In this document: positions 25,834 through 33,694 of the stretch, piece after piece
Layout of the letters: every line of letters starts with the position of its first letter
Numbering within the stretch: position 1 is the stretch's first letter
Assembly (NCBI RefSeq): GCF_003947455.1
Contig: NZ_QHJH01000047.1
Coordinates: 1-44,675 of the forward strand
From: Streptomyces sp. WAC 04229
Lineage (GTDB): Bacteria; Actinomycetota; Actinomycetes; Streptomycetales; Streptomycetaceae
Direction: 5' to 3'
Length of the DNA: 44,675 bases
The notes under the pieces: model-generated
The model's input: only the letters and a program-made list of their open reading frames with translations
Told to the model about the DNA's origin: nothing
The model's database searches: none
Translations under genes and position numbers: made by a program

Positions 25834-26523
25834 GGTTCCCGTCGGTGGGCCCCTGGAGGTGATCGCGTACACCAGAAGCAGCCGGCGTGGGCGGCGGTCC
25901 GTGCGGCCACGGCGCCGGAGGAGGCGCGGGCGGCGTGGCGCCGCGGGGAGGGCGAGGAGCAGTCGCAGTGGGGCGGCCAGCCATCCGGTGACGGCCCGCA
26001 GAATGCGGAAGGCCGCCCGTTCGCCGTGGGCGAGCCACAGGCCGCTCAGCAGGGCGGCCAGCAAGTGAGCCGCGAGCATGCCGGCGCCCGTTCCACCGCC
26101 CATCATGTGGTCGATTCCCGTCATGGGGTCCATGCCGTCCGCCGCCTCCGGGGCGGGCCCGCCCCGGGTCATGGAGTGCATGGCATGACCGGTGTGCCCC
26201 ATGGAGGCCGAGGAGAGCGTGGGGAACACGTCTTCAGCCGTACCGCCCAGGGGCGGGGAAGGCGCGGACAGCGCCTGGGCGCAGGAGAACCACTCGTGCA
26301 GTGCCGACTGGGCCACCACCACGATGGAAGAGACGAGAAGCAGCCCGCGTTCCCGGCGGGCCAGACACCAGCCCGCCCCACCGCACGTCACCACCCCGAC
26401 CGCGAGTGCCCACCAGGGCACGGAGAGGCCGGACATCATGACGTGCCCCAGGGCGGCGAGCAGCACGCAGACGGCCGCGAACACCGCGGCCCGTGTCGTG
26501 CGGAGACACCACCCAGCACTCAT
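25822..26523 (-). CDS. Multi-pass membrane protein with His/Met-rich loop (copy 2)
   Basis: 233-residue paralogue of the protein at 24094. Shared N-terminus RAAVFAAVCVLLAALGHVM then PWW; helices at about 11-31, 36-54, 60-80 and 148-167; a loop at 108-141 rich in Met and His (SMGHTGHAMHSM, DGMDPMTGIDHMMGGG); basic tail ending RGPPTGTAVR versus RGPPGETAVV in copy 1. A 30-nt stretch (26464-26493) is identical to 24796-24825, a sign of recent duplication or conversion. Divergent from the MFS gene, and the GTGA-N6-TCAC site lies in the shared gap. Function inferred as for copy 1. Confidence 0.72.
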   Translation of the reverse strand: MSAGWCLRTTRAAVFAAVCVLLAALGHVMMSGLSVPWWALAVGVVTCGGAGWCLARRERGLLLVSSIVVVAQSALHEWFSCAQALSAPSPPLGGTAEDVFPTLSSASMGHTGHAMHSMTRGGPAPEAADGMDPMTGIDHMMGGGTGAGMLAAHLLAALLSGLWLAHGERAAFRILRAVTGWLAAPLRLLLALPAAPRRPRLLRRRGRTDRRPRRLLLVYAITSRGPPTGTAVR

Positions 26524-26603
26524 GGCGGCTCATCCTTGCATTTTCGGCGCCCCGTCCCGAGGCAGTACGAAAAGTTCGCCAGTCCACCACTCCAGCGCTC
26601 GTG

Positions 26604-26617
26604 GTGATTCACATCAC
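26604..26617 (+). promoter_or_regulatory. GTGA-N6-TCAC site 10 nt upstream of the MFS -35 box
   Basis: GTGATTCACATCAC, 10 nt before GGGAAC at 26628. Same spacing and nearly the same bases as before the copper operon. It lies between the divergent membrane gene 2 and MFS gene and could act on both. Confidence 0.6.
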
Positions 26618-26627
26618 GTCACATCGC

Positions 26628-26656
26628 GGGAACTCGGGCGGGGTTGCTTTCGACTG
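26628..26656 (+). promoter_or_regulatory. ECF-type promoter, GGGAAC-N17-CGACTG, for MFS-GH88
   Basis: GGGAAC 26628-26633 and CGACTG 26651-26656, 17 nt apart, end 22 nt before the GTG at 26679. The short leader holds the strong ribosome-binding site AAGGAGGTG (26665-26673). Confidence 0.75.
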
Positions 26657-26678
26657 CCTCCTCCAAGGAGGTGCGTCT

Positions 26679-27905
26679 GTGACGACGGGACGGGCGGGGC
26701 GAGTCGGTCGAGGCGGGGCGGGTCCGGCGGCCGAGGGAGCACCCGAAGGGGCGACGGGGGCGCTGACCACGCTGCTGACGTGCGCCATGGCCTTCTCGAT
26801 GATGCAGCTGTTCCTGCTCGGGGCCCTCGGCCCGCGACTCGTCGCGGACCTCGGCGTATCGGCGACGGTGCTCGGGCTGACGACCACCGTCGGGTTCACC
26901 ACGGCGGCCGTGCTCTCCCCGGTCGGCGGCCGGGTGGTGGACCGGGTCGGGCCTCGACGCTGCCTTGTGGCCCTCCTTGCCGTGGCCGCCGTCGCGCTGG
27001 CACTGATCGGGACGGCTCCAGGATCCGGGTTCCTGCTGGCCGCCGTCGCGCTCGGTGGTGTGCCGCAGGCTTTGGCCAACCCGGCCACGAACAAGGCGAT
27101 CCTCGCCGCCGTTCCGCCTGCGCGGCGCGGTTCGGTGACCGGCATGAAGCAGTCGGGGGTACAACTGGGAGCGTTCGCGGCGGGGTTGCCGCTCGCGGCG
27201 CTGGCCGGCCTCACCGGATGGCGGGGCGCCGTGTGGACCGCTGCGGGTGCGGCGGTGGTGGCCGCCGTGTGGGCGGCACGCGCGTTGCCCGCCGACCCGC
27301 CCGCGAAGTCCACCCCGACGGCCTGGGTCCCGCGGGGGACGATCGCATGGCTGATGGTGTTCTCGCTGCTGCTCGGCTGCGGTATCGCCTCGGTCAACAC
27401 CTATCTGTCGCTGTACGGCACCGAGCGTCTGGGGCTGGGTCCCACGGCGGCGGGGGCACTGGTGGCCGTGCTCGGCGTCTCCGGGATCGTGGGGAGGCTG
27501 GGCTGGTCGAAGGTGGCCGGGCGGCCTGGACGGGCGGTCTGGCTGCCGGGTTCGCTCGCCGTCGGAGCGGTGGCGGCGGCCCTGCTCCTGGTGGGCTCGG
27601 CAACCGCCGGCCCGCTGGTGTGGGCGGCGGCCCTGGCCGTCGGGGTGTTCGCGGTGGCGGCGAACGCGGTGTCGATGGTGCTCGTCCTGCAGCGCGCGGC
27701 GCCGGGCCGGGCGGGGCAGGACTCCGCGCTGGTCTCCGCCGGTTTCTTCGCCGGCTTCGCGATCGGTCCACCGCTGTTCGGGGTGCTGGCCGAGGCCGGC
27801 CGGTACGCAGGTGGTTGGCTCCTCGTGGCGGCCGAGTTCACGGGGGCCGGGCTGGTGGCGCTGCTGTGGGCCGTGCGGGAACGCCGGTCGGACGTGCGTC
27901 CGTGA
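26679..27905 (+). CDS. Major facilitator superfamily transporter
   Basis: 408-residue, about 12-helix MFS protein. GTG 26679 is fixed by AAGGAGGTG just upstream. The loop 2-3 motif appears as GGRVVDRVGPRR; NPATNKAILAAVPPARRGSVTGMKQSGVQLGAF is a strongly MFS-like central helix region. Its stop overlaps the GTG of the GH88-like gene (GTGA), so the two are made together. Substrate unknown. Within the inferred copper regulon it could export or import a metal-binding metabolite or a sugar-linked form of one. Confidence 0.9.
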   Translation: MTTGRAGRVGRGGAGPAAEGAPEGATGALTTLLTCAMAFSMMQLFLLGALGPRLVADLGVSATVLGLTTTVGFTTAAVLSPVGGRVVDRVGPRRCLVALLAVAAVALALIGTAPGSGFLLAAVALGGVPQALANPATNKAILAAVPPARRGSVTGMKQSGVQLGAFAAGLPLAALAGLTGWRGAVWTAAGAAVVAAVWAARALPADPPAKSTPTAWVPRGTIAWLMVFSLLLGCGIASVNTYLSLYGTERLGLGPTAAGALVAVLGVSGIVGRLGWSKVAGRPGRAVWLPGSLAVGAVAAALLLVGSATAGPLVWAAALAVGVFAVAANAVSMVLVLQRAAPGRAGQDSALVSAGFFAGFAIGPPLFGVLAEAGRYAGGWLLVAAEFTGAGLVALLWAVRERRSDVRP

Positions 27906-28948
27906 GGGCGCACGCGGAGGGGACCGCCCGGTCCCCCGAGGAACGACGGGCCGACCGCACGGGGCCGGAGACCGCGCCCGAGTGGGCCGCCGCGGCGCTC
28001 GACTCCGTCCTCGCCAGGGTCGCCGCCACCCGCAGCGAAGTCGGCGAACGGTTTCCTCTCTACGCGGACCCCGACTCCGGCGGGTGGAAGACCACAGCAC
28101 GTGGCTCATGGACCGGCGGTTTCTGGGCCGGACTGCTGTGGCTGCTCGCCCGGCACACCGGCGCTCCCTCCGACCGGGAGGCCGCGCAGGCGTGCACCGC
28201 TCGACTGGCCGGCTGGATCGAGGCGGACACCTCCACCCGCGGACTGATCTTCTGGTACGGCACCCTCTTCGCCGATGACGGGGCTCCGTTCCGGGACCGG
28301 GCCGCTCGGGCCTGCCGGGACGCCTTCGACCCGGAGCTGGGCCTCGTGCCGTGGGGGTCGGCCTTCGGCGGACCACGGCGGATGGCCCGCGTGGACGGCG
28401 TCCCCGGCATGGTGCCTCTGCTGGCCACGGTGGACGCGGAGGCCGCCGCCTCGCATCTGCGCCGCCACCTCGACCTGTGCCTGAACTCCCGGTCGTCGTC
28501 CTGGTCCTGGCTGCACACCGAGGCGACCGGCTGGGCCTCCTGCGCCGACCCGGCACCGGGCTGGAGCCGCGGTCCGGCGTGGCTGCTGCTCGCCGTTGCC
28601 GAAGGCGCCCCTCTCCTGGGCGACGACGCGCTCGCCGGACTCGCCGACGCGTTGACGCCGGCCTGTTCCGTGCCCCTCGCCGACGACGCCAGCCCCGCCG
28701 GCCCGGTCGACACCTCAGCCGCCGCCATCACCGCGCTCGCGCTGCTGCGGCTGGACCACCGGGACCGAGCCGTAGGCATCCTGGACACGCTGGTCCAGCG
28801 GCACCTGACCGCCGACGGCCGCCTCCTGGACGGCTGTTACGACCTCGGATCCGGAAACGCCGTGCGGCACGAGCTGATCTGGGGCGACTTCTTCCTGGCA
28901 TACGCTCTCGCGGAACTCACCGGCCGGGTGGACGGGCACACCGGTTAG
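27902..28948 (+). CDS. GH88-like (alpha/alpha)6-barrel protein, unsaturated glucuronyl hydrolase family
   Basis: 348 residues, normal for GH88. Family marks in order: RGSWTGGFWAGLLWLLARHTG (67-87), IFWYGTLFADDGAPF, VDGVPGMVPLLA where GH88 usually has a D-x-MMN type motif, GWSRGPAWLLLAVAEGA, PVDTSAAAITALALL and ELIWGDFFLAYAL. No signal peptide, so cytoplasmic. Classical members remove unsaturated glucuronic acid from oligosaccharides; with the altered active-site context the substrate here is open. Translational coupling to the MFS gene suggests that it acts on what the transporter moves. Its end overlaps the dehydrogenase gene tail by four nt. Confidence 0.75.
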   Translation: MRAHAEGTARSPEERRADRTGPETAPEWAAAALDSVLARVAATRSEVGERFPLYADPDSGGWKTTARGSWTGGFWAGLLWLLARHTGAPSDREAAQACTARLAGWIEADTSTRGLIFWYGTLFADDGAPFRDRAARACRDAFDPELGLVPWGSAFGGPRRMARVDGVPGMVPLLATVDAEAAASHLRRHLDLCLNSRSSSWSWLHTEATGWASCADPAPGWSRGPAWLLLAVAEGAPLLGDDALAGLADALTPACSVPLADDASPAGPVDTSAAAITALALLRLDHRDRAVGILDTLVQRHLTADGRLLDGCYDLGSGNAVRHELIWGDFFLAYALAELTGRVDGHTG

Positions 28949-30147
28949 ACCTGCTCCGCGCGCAGCACACGCCGGGCCACGGAGGTGATGTGCAGTTCGT
29001 CGGGCCCGTCGAGAATGCGGGCCGCGCGTCCCGTACGGAACAGGGCGGGCAGCGCGGTGTCCGGTCCGAGACCGGCCGCGCCGTGAACCTGTATCGCCGC
29101 GTCGGCCACCAGTTGGAGCGTACGAGCGGCAGCGACCTTGGCCAGCCCCACTTCCACGTGGGCGTCGACGCCCGCGTCCAGCCGCGCCACGGCCTCGTGG
29201 ACCAACGGCCGGGTCGTCCGCAGAGCGAGCAGTGACTCGAAGACGTGGCGCTGGACGAGTTGCAGGTCGCCGAGGGGGCCGCGCGAGCGGGAGCGGGTGA
29301 CGGCGCGTTCCCGCATGAGATCGAAGGCGCGGGCGGCCTGACCGAGCCAGCGCAGGCAGCGCAGGGTCCGGCCGAGCTGGAGCCGTTCGGCGGCGACGGC
29401 GAGGGCCTTGCCGCGATCGCCGATCAGGTGGTCGGCGTCCACCGCGACACCGTCGAGTGCGATCTCCACCTGCCCGGCAGCGCCGAGCACGGGCAGCTCG
29501 CGCACCACCCGGAAGCCGGGAGAGCCGGCCAGGACCAGCAGGAGGCTCAGTCCTTCGCGTTGTGGAGGTTGCCCGTCCGTGCGCGCGAGGACGGTGACGA
29601 GGTCGGCGGCGGCGCCCCCGCTGACGAACCACTTGCCCCCGGTCACCCGCCAGCCGCCCCCGGCCTCGGCCTCGGCCTCGGCCTCGGCCTCGACGGCACG
29701 GGTGGCGGTGAGGAACGGGTCGGTGCCCGGCACCTCCGGCTCCGTCATCGCGTAACCGGCCCGCAGCTCTCCGGCGACCAGCGGCGCCAGGTAACGCTCG
29801 CGGACGCGTGGACTGCCGTGCCGCCACAGCATGAGCGCGTCCAGCAGGGAAGCCGAACCGAGGGCGGCCGGCCCGTGGTCACTGGCGCCCTCCGCCTCCG
29901 CGACATGGGCGTAGAACCGCAGTCCAAGCCCCTGACCACCCAGCTCGACGGGGAGAGGCAGCGCCCACAGGCCGTGGTCCTTGGCCTCCTGACGCAGTCG
30001 GTGCAGCGTCCGGGCCGCGTCCGGACCACCACCGTCCAGAACCCGTTCACAGGGCACGACCCGGGTGCGGACGAAGTCCGCGACCCGCTCTCTCAACTCC
30101 CTTACGTCCGAAGGGCACTGCGGGTCACCGAATGTCTCTTCCAGCAC
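28945..30147 (-). CDS. Acyl-CoA dehydrogenase
   Basis: 400-residue FAD enzyme of the acyl-CoA dehydrogenase fold. N-terminal helical domain (RERVADFVRTRVVPCERV ... ALPLPVELGGQGLGLRFYAHVAEA), middle beta domain with YAMTEPEVPGTDP and WRVTGGKWFVSGGAAADL, C-terminal helices ending QVHGAAGLGPDTALPALFRTGRAARILDGPDELHITSVARRVL. GTG 30147 has GGGGAG just upstream. An Ala/Glu run is encoded by the hexanucleotide repeat at 29661. It probably makes an alpha,beta-unsaturated acyl-CoA. It is divergent from the CoA-transferase gene with a related promoter. Confidence 0.9.
   Translation of the reverse strand: MLEETFGDPQCPSDVRELRERVADFVRTRVVPCERVLDGGGPDAARTLHRLRQEAKDHGLWALPLPVELGGQGLGLRFYAHVAEAEGASDHGPAALGSASLLDALMLWRHGSPRVRERYLAPLVAGELRAGYAMTEPEVPGTDPFLTATRAVEAEAEAEAEAGGGWRVTGGKWFVSGGAAADLVTVLARTDGQPPQREGLSLLLVLAGSPGFRVVRELPVLGAAGQVEIALDGVAVDADHLIGDRGKALAVAAERLQLGRTLRCLRWLGQAARAFDLMRERAVTRSRSRGPLGDLQLVQRHVFESLLALRTTRPLVHEAVARLDAGVDAHVEVGLAKVAAARTLQLVADAAIQVHGAAGLGPDTALPALFRTGRAARILDGPDELHITSVARRVLRAEQV
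29661..29690. repeat. Hexanucleotide microsatellite (CGGCCT)5 within the dehydrogenase gene
   Basis: Five exact copies of CGGCCT, coding on the minus strand for alternating Ala-Glu in a surface loop between TRAVEA and GGGWRVTGG. Copy-number change would keep the frame in steps of two residues. Confidence 0.85.
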
Positions 30148-30164
30148 GTCTCCCCCACCTTCCA

Positions 30165-30193
30165 GGGAACTTCGGCTCTCGCCGGTCCGACTG
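30165..30193 (+). promoter_or_regulatory. ECF-type promoter, GGGAAC-N17-CGACTG, for CoA-transferase/ligase
   Basis: GGGAAC 30165-30170 and CGACTG 30188-30193, spacer exactly 17, 64 nt before ATG 30258. It faces the oppositely directed near-match at 30208-30236, so both transcripts would begin near 30200. Confidence 0.75.
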
Positions 30194-30207
30194 TCTGTTC
30201 GTGGAAC

Positions 30208-30236
30208 CGGTCGGGGGTGATCACCCCCGGGTTCCC
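30208..30236 (-). promoter_or_regulatory. ECF-type promoter variant, GGGAAC-N17-CGACCG, for acyl-CoA dehydrogenase
   Basis: Minus strand GGGAAC (30236-30231), 17-nt spacer, CGACCG (30213-30208), 60 nt before GTG 30147. It has one mismatch to the exact element. Its spacer contains most of the palindrome at 30212-30229. Confidence 0.6.
30212..30229. promoter_or_regulatory. 18-bp perfect palindrome CGGGGGTGATCACCCCCG, probable operator
   Basis: Exact dyad in the gap between the divergent acyl-CoA dehydrogenase and CoA-transferase genes, overlapping the -10 and spacer of the minus promoter and just past the expected start of the plus transcript. A bound repressor could shut both. The regulator is not evident in the window. 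Confidence 0.6.
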
Positions 30237-30257
30237 GCGCGTCAGGAAAGGAGAGGC

Positions 30258-32000
30258 ATGGCACCACAGGCCACACCGCCCATCGCGCAGCCGTCCCGCC
30301 CCCTCGACGGACTCCGTCTGGAAGCCTCGGGACCGCCGGGCCCGGCGGGCGGACTCGTCGCGGAGCACCTAGGGCTGCTCGGCGCGGCGGATACCGGGGG
30401 CTCCGGTGAACGCGTGACACTCGCCGGCGCGGAGTTCAGCGGCGTCACCGCCCACACGACGTGGGGCGACCGAGCCGTCGACGAGGCGACCACGCAGGCG
30501 GTGACCGGCATCATGGCGGTGCACGGACGCCGGGACGGGGCGCCTCGCGGGCTCGCCGCCGACTACGCCGCCACCGCCGCCGGCGTGCTGACCGTGCAGG
30601 GCCTGCTGGCCGGGCTCCTCGCCCAGGCGCGCGGCTCACAGGTGACGCGGACCGAGATCAGCGTCGAACGGGCCGGACTGCTCGCCGTCTCGCAGTACCT
30701 CGCCGCGGCCGGGGCGGAAGAGGCCGAGGCGGCGGAGACCGCCCCGGGCGGCCCTCCGTTCACCTCCGCCGAAGGCATCGTCTTCGAGCTGGAGACCCTG
30801 GACCCGGGCGTGTGGGCCGCGTTCTGGCGGGCCCTCGGCGCACCTGCGGACGCCATACGGCGCGGCTGGCGCCCCTTCCAGTTCCGGTACGCCACGGCCT
30901 GCGCACCCTTCCCGCAGGAACTGCACGTCGCGGCCGGGAGCCACGGCTGGGAGCGCGTCCGGGAAGCCGCCAGGACCTCCGGTGCCGAGGTATGCGCTCT
31001 GCACTCGCTCACCGAGCGGGCCGCCGAGTACGACGGCGCCCCGCCCTGGGAACTGACGGCGCACGACGCGTCGTACTCCGGCTCCGGCGCACCACCGGAC
31101 ACCGACGCCCCGCTGGCCGGACTGACCGTCCTGGAAGCCGGCCGCCGCATCCAGGCACCGCTCACGGCGCACCTGCTGGGACTGCTCGGCGCCGAAGTGG
31201 TGCGGATCGAGCCGCCGGGCGGCGATCCGCTGCGCGGTATGCCGCCGACCTGCTCGGGCGTCTCGGCCCGCTGGCTGGCGCTCAACCGCGGCAAGAAGGC
31301 CCTCGAGGTGGACATCAAGTCCGCCACGGACCGGAAGCGGTTGCGCGCGATGGCCGCGGAGGCAGACGTCTTCCTCCACAACTGGGCGCCGGGCAAGGCC
31401 ACCGCCCTCGGCCTGGACCACGCGGACCTGTCCGCCGACAACCCCGCGCTCGTCTACGCCTACACCAGCGGCTGGGCCGGCCGGCTCCCCGGAGCGCCGA
31501 TGGGCACCGACTTCATGGTGCAGGCCCGCACCGGGGTGGGTGAGGCGGTACGTGCCGCGGACGAGCCACCAGTACCGTCACTGATGACTCTGCTCGACGT
31601 ACTCGGAGGGCTACTCGGGACCGAAGCCGTCCTCGCGGGGCTGCTGCTGCGCCGACGCACGGGAGCCGGTGTGCGGGTGGACTCGTCCCTGCTCGGAGCG
31701 GCAGACGTACTCACCGCATCGGCGCGAAGCCGTGCGGCCCAGGGCCTCACCTCACGGCAGCCGGCCGGCTTCCGCAGGCCCGTGCCCACGGCCGACGGCT
31801 GGATCGCCCTGCCCGACCACGCCGCCCTTCCCCACGACGCGCGGCACCTGTCCACGGCCGAGGCCGTGAGTCGACTGCATGAGCGCGGCATCACAGCCGT
31901 TCCGGTCGTCACCGACCTCGCCGACCTGCTCTCCTCCGGATCGATCAGCCGTGACGCCCACGGCTCCCCCGCCGTCCCCGCCCCCTGGAGGTTCGCATGA
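30258..32000 (+). CDS. CaiB/BaiF (class III) CoA-transferase, two-part
   Basis: 580-residue protein. ATG 30258 follows GGAAAGGAGAGGC. The C-terminal half is a clear class III CoA-transferase: GLTVLEAGRRIQAPLTAHLLGLLGAEVVRIEPPGGDPLRG, ALNRGKKALEVDIKS, and the catalytic Asp418 in GTDFMVQARTGVGEA. The first 270 residues resemble a second, shorter copy of the same fold (AADYAATAAGVLTVQGLLAGLLAQARG) without a clear catalytic Asp, so the gene looks like a fused pair with one inactive half. It moves CoA between carboxylic acids. Coupled to the ligase by ATGA. Confidence 0.87.
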   Translation: MAPQATPPIAQPSRPLDGLRLEASGPPGPAGGLVAEHLGLLGAADTGGSGERVTLAGAEFSGVTAHTTWGDRAVDEATTQAVTGIMAVHGRRDGAPRGLAADYAATAAGVLTVQGLLAGLLAQARGSQVTRTEISVERAGLLAVSQYLAAAGAEEAEAAETAPGGPPFTSAEGIVFELETLDPGVWAAFWRALGAPADAIRRGWRPFQFRYATACAPFPQELHVAAGSHGWERVREAARTSGAEVCALHSLTERAAEYDGAPPWELTAHDASYSGSGAPPDTDAPLAGLTVLEAGRRIQAPLTAHLLGLLGAEVVRIEPPGGDPLRGMPPTCSGVSARWLALNRGKKALEVDIKSATDRKRLRAMAAEADVFLHNWAPGKATALGLDHADLSADNPALVYAYTSGWAGRLPGAPMGTDFMVQARTGVGEAVRAADEPPVPSLMTLLDVLGGLLGTEAVLAGLLLRRRTGAGVRVDSSLLGAADVLTASARSRAAQGLTSRQPAGFRRPVPTADGWIALPDHAALPHDARHLSTAEAVSRLHERGITAVPVVTDLADLLSSGSISRDAHGSPAVPAPWRFA

Positions 32001-33679
32001 CCGTCGCTCTGCACGACCTGCTGCCCGCCACACTGCGCCGAACCTGGGCCGTCGAGGGAACCTGCCCCGACCTGGACCTCTACAGCCTGTACCGCGCCCG
32101 TCAGATCGCCGACCCCCACCGCACGGCAGTCCTCGACGCCAAAGGCAAGCTCTGTTACACCGCCCTGGACCGCAAGGCCCGATGTCTGGCCGCCGGACTC
32201 GCCGGCCTCGGGATACGCGCCGGTGATGTCGTCGGCGTCCAGATACCCAACGGCCGCGACGCAGTCGTCGCGGATCTGGCACTGGCCGCCCTGGGCGCGG
32301 TGGCGCTGCCCTTCCCCGTCGGGCGGGGCGGGCGCGACGCGGCCTCGCTGCTGCGGAGATCGGAGGCGGTCGCGGTGATCGCGGCAGCCGAACACCGGGG
32401 CAACCGGCACGCGGCCGACCTGCTGGCGCTGACGGGTGAGCTGCCCGCCCTGCGTACGGTGGTGGCCGCGGGACCGGCGGGCACCGCCCCGGAGGGAGCG
32501 GTCCCCCTGTCGGCCCTGATGCGCACCGACCCGCAGACGTTCACGCCGGCCCGTCCCGACCCCGACACCGCCGCCCGCATCCTCGTGTCCTCCGGGTCGG
32601 AGTCCGAGCCGAAGATGGTGGCCTACTCGCACAACGCCCTGGCCGGCGGCCGGGGCAACTTCCTCGGCTCCCTCATCCCGGACGGACGCCCGCCGCGCTG
32701 CCTCTTCCTGGTGCCGCTCGCCTCCGCCTTCGGCAGCAACGGCACCCCGGTCACCCTCGCCCGGCACGGCGGAACCCTGGTCCTGCTCGACCACTTCACC
32801 CCTGAGGCCGCGCTCGAAGCACTCGCCGAACACGAACCGACCCATGTCCTGGGCGTACCGACCATGATCCGCATGATGCTGGACCGGATCGCGGAGGGCG
32901 GACACCGGAAGTTCGCTCCGCCGACGGCCGTGGTCGTCGGCGGCTCGCCCCTGGACGAGGCCACGGCGGCCGAGGCCCGTCTGGCCTTCGGCTGCCCGGT
33001 CGTCAACCTCTACGGCTCCGCCGACGGCGTCAACTGCCACACGGGGCTGGCATCCCACTCCCCCGACGGCGACGGGCGCCCCGGCATCGCCGCCGGACAC
33101 CCCGACCCCCGGGTCGCCGACATCCGGATCGCCGTCCCCGGCACCCGTGAGCTGCGGGAAGTCAGCGGGGGTAACGTCGGTGAGATCGTCGCCCGCGGCC
33201 CGATGACACCGCTGTGCTACGTCGGCGCCCCCGACCTCGACACCCGCTACCGCACCGAGGACGGCTGGGTACGCACCGGAGACCTCGGGCTCATCGACGA
33301 GGACGGCACGCTCCGGGTCGTCGGACGGCTGAAGGACGTGGTGATCCGCGGTGGGGCGAACATCAGCCCCGCCGAGGTCGAGATCGGGCTGGCCGCGCAC
33401 CCGGCGGTCCGGGACGTCGTGTGCGTCGGCGTGCCCGACCCGCTGATGGGTGAGCGTCTCGCGGCCTGCGTCGTGCCCAGGGAGGAGGCGGCGCCCACGC
33501 TGGAAGACCTGTGCGCCCACCTGGACGCGCGTGGTCTGGAACGACGCAAGCACCCCGAGCGTCTGCTCGTGCTGAACGAGCTGCCCCTGACACCTGCCGG
33601 CAAGCCGGACCGAGCTGAGCTGCGGAAGCGGTGTGCGTCCGAGACGGAACGCCGACAGCCCCTGGCCCCGGCCGGCTGA
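31997..33679 (+). CDS. Acyl-CoA ligase / AMP-dependent synthetase
   Basis: 560-residue ANL-superfamily enzyme activating a carboxylic acid by ATP. The phosphate-binding loop is SSGSESEPK (about 197-205) instead of the usual TSGTTGxPK; NLYGSADGVN stands at A5, YRTEDGWVRTGDLG at A7, GRLKDVVIRGGANISPAEVE at A8, and Lys in LTPAGKPDRAEL at A10. No carrier-protein domain is attached. With the CoA-transferase and the dehydrogenase it makes a small acyl-CoA pathway. The acid cannot be read from sequence. Confidence 0.9.
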   Translation: MTVALHDLLPATLRRTWAVEGTCPDLDLYSLYRARQIADPHRTAVLDAKGKLCYTALDRKARCLAAGLAGLGIRAGDVVGVQIPNGRDAVVADLALAALGAVALPFPVGRGGRDAASLLRRSEAVAVIAAAEHRGNRHAADLLALTGELPALRTVVAAGPAGTAPEGAVPLSALMRTDPQTFTPARPDPDTAARILVSSGSESEPKMVAYSHNALAGGRGNFLGSLIPDGRPPRCLFLVPLASAFGSNGTPVTLARHGGTLVLLDHFTPEAALEALAEHEPTHVLGVPTMIRMMLDRIAEGGHRKFAPPTAVVVGGSPLDEATAAEARLAFGCPVVNLYGSADGVNCHTGLASHSPDGDGRPGIAAGHPDPRVADIRIAVPGTRELREVSGGNVGEIVARGPMTPLCYVGAPDLDTRYRTEDGWVRTGDLGLIDEDGTLRVVGRLKDVVIRGGANISPAEVEIGLAAHPAVRDVVCVGVPDPLMGERLAACVVPREEAAPTLEDLCAHLDARGLERRKHPERLLVLNELPLTPAGKPDRAELRKRCASETERRQPLAPAG

Positions 33680-33694
33680 ACCGCGGGACGCCGG

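Noticed and set aside
25835..25840. GGGAAC (minus) close before sigma gene 2
   Set aside because: The position 17 nt on reads GCCGGC, not CGACTG, and it lies in the membrane-gene 3' end. No evidence that sigma 2 uses its own element here.
27157..27185. Minus-strand CAGTCG followed 17 nt later by GTTCGC, a near-match to the ECF promoter
   Set aside because: It lies inside the MFS gene in antisense, has a mismatch in the -35 box and no gene to serve.
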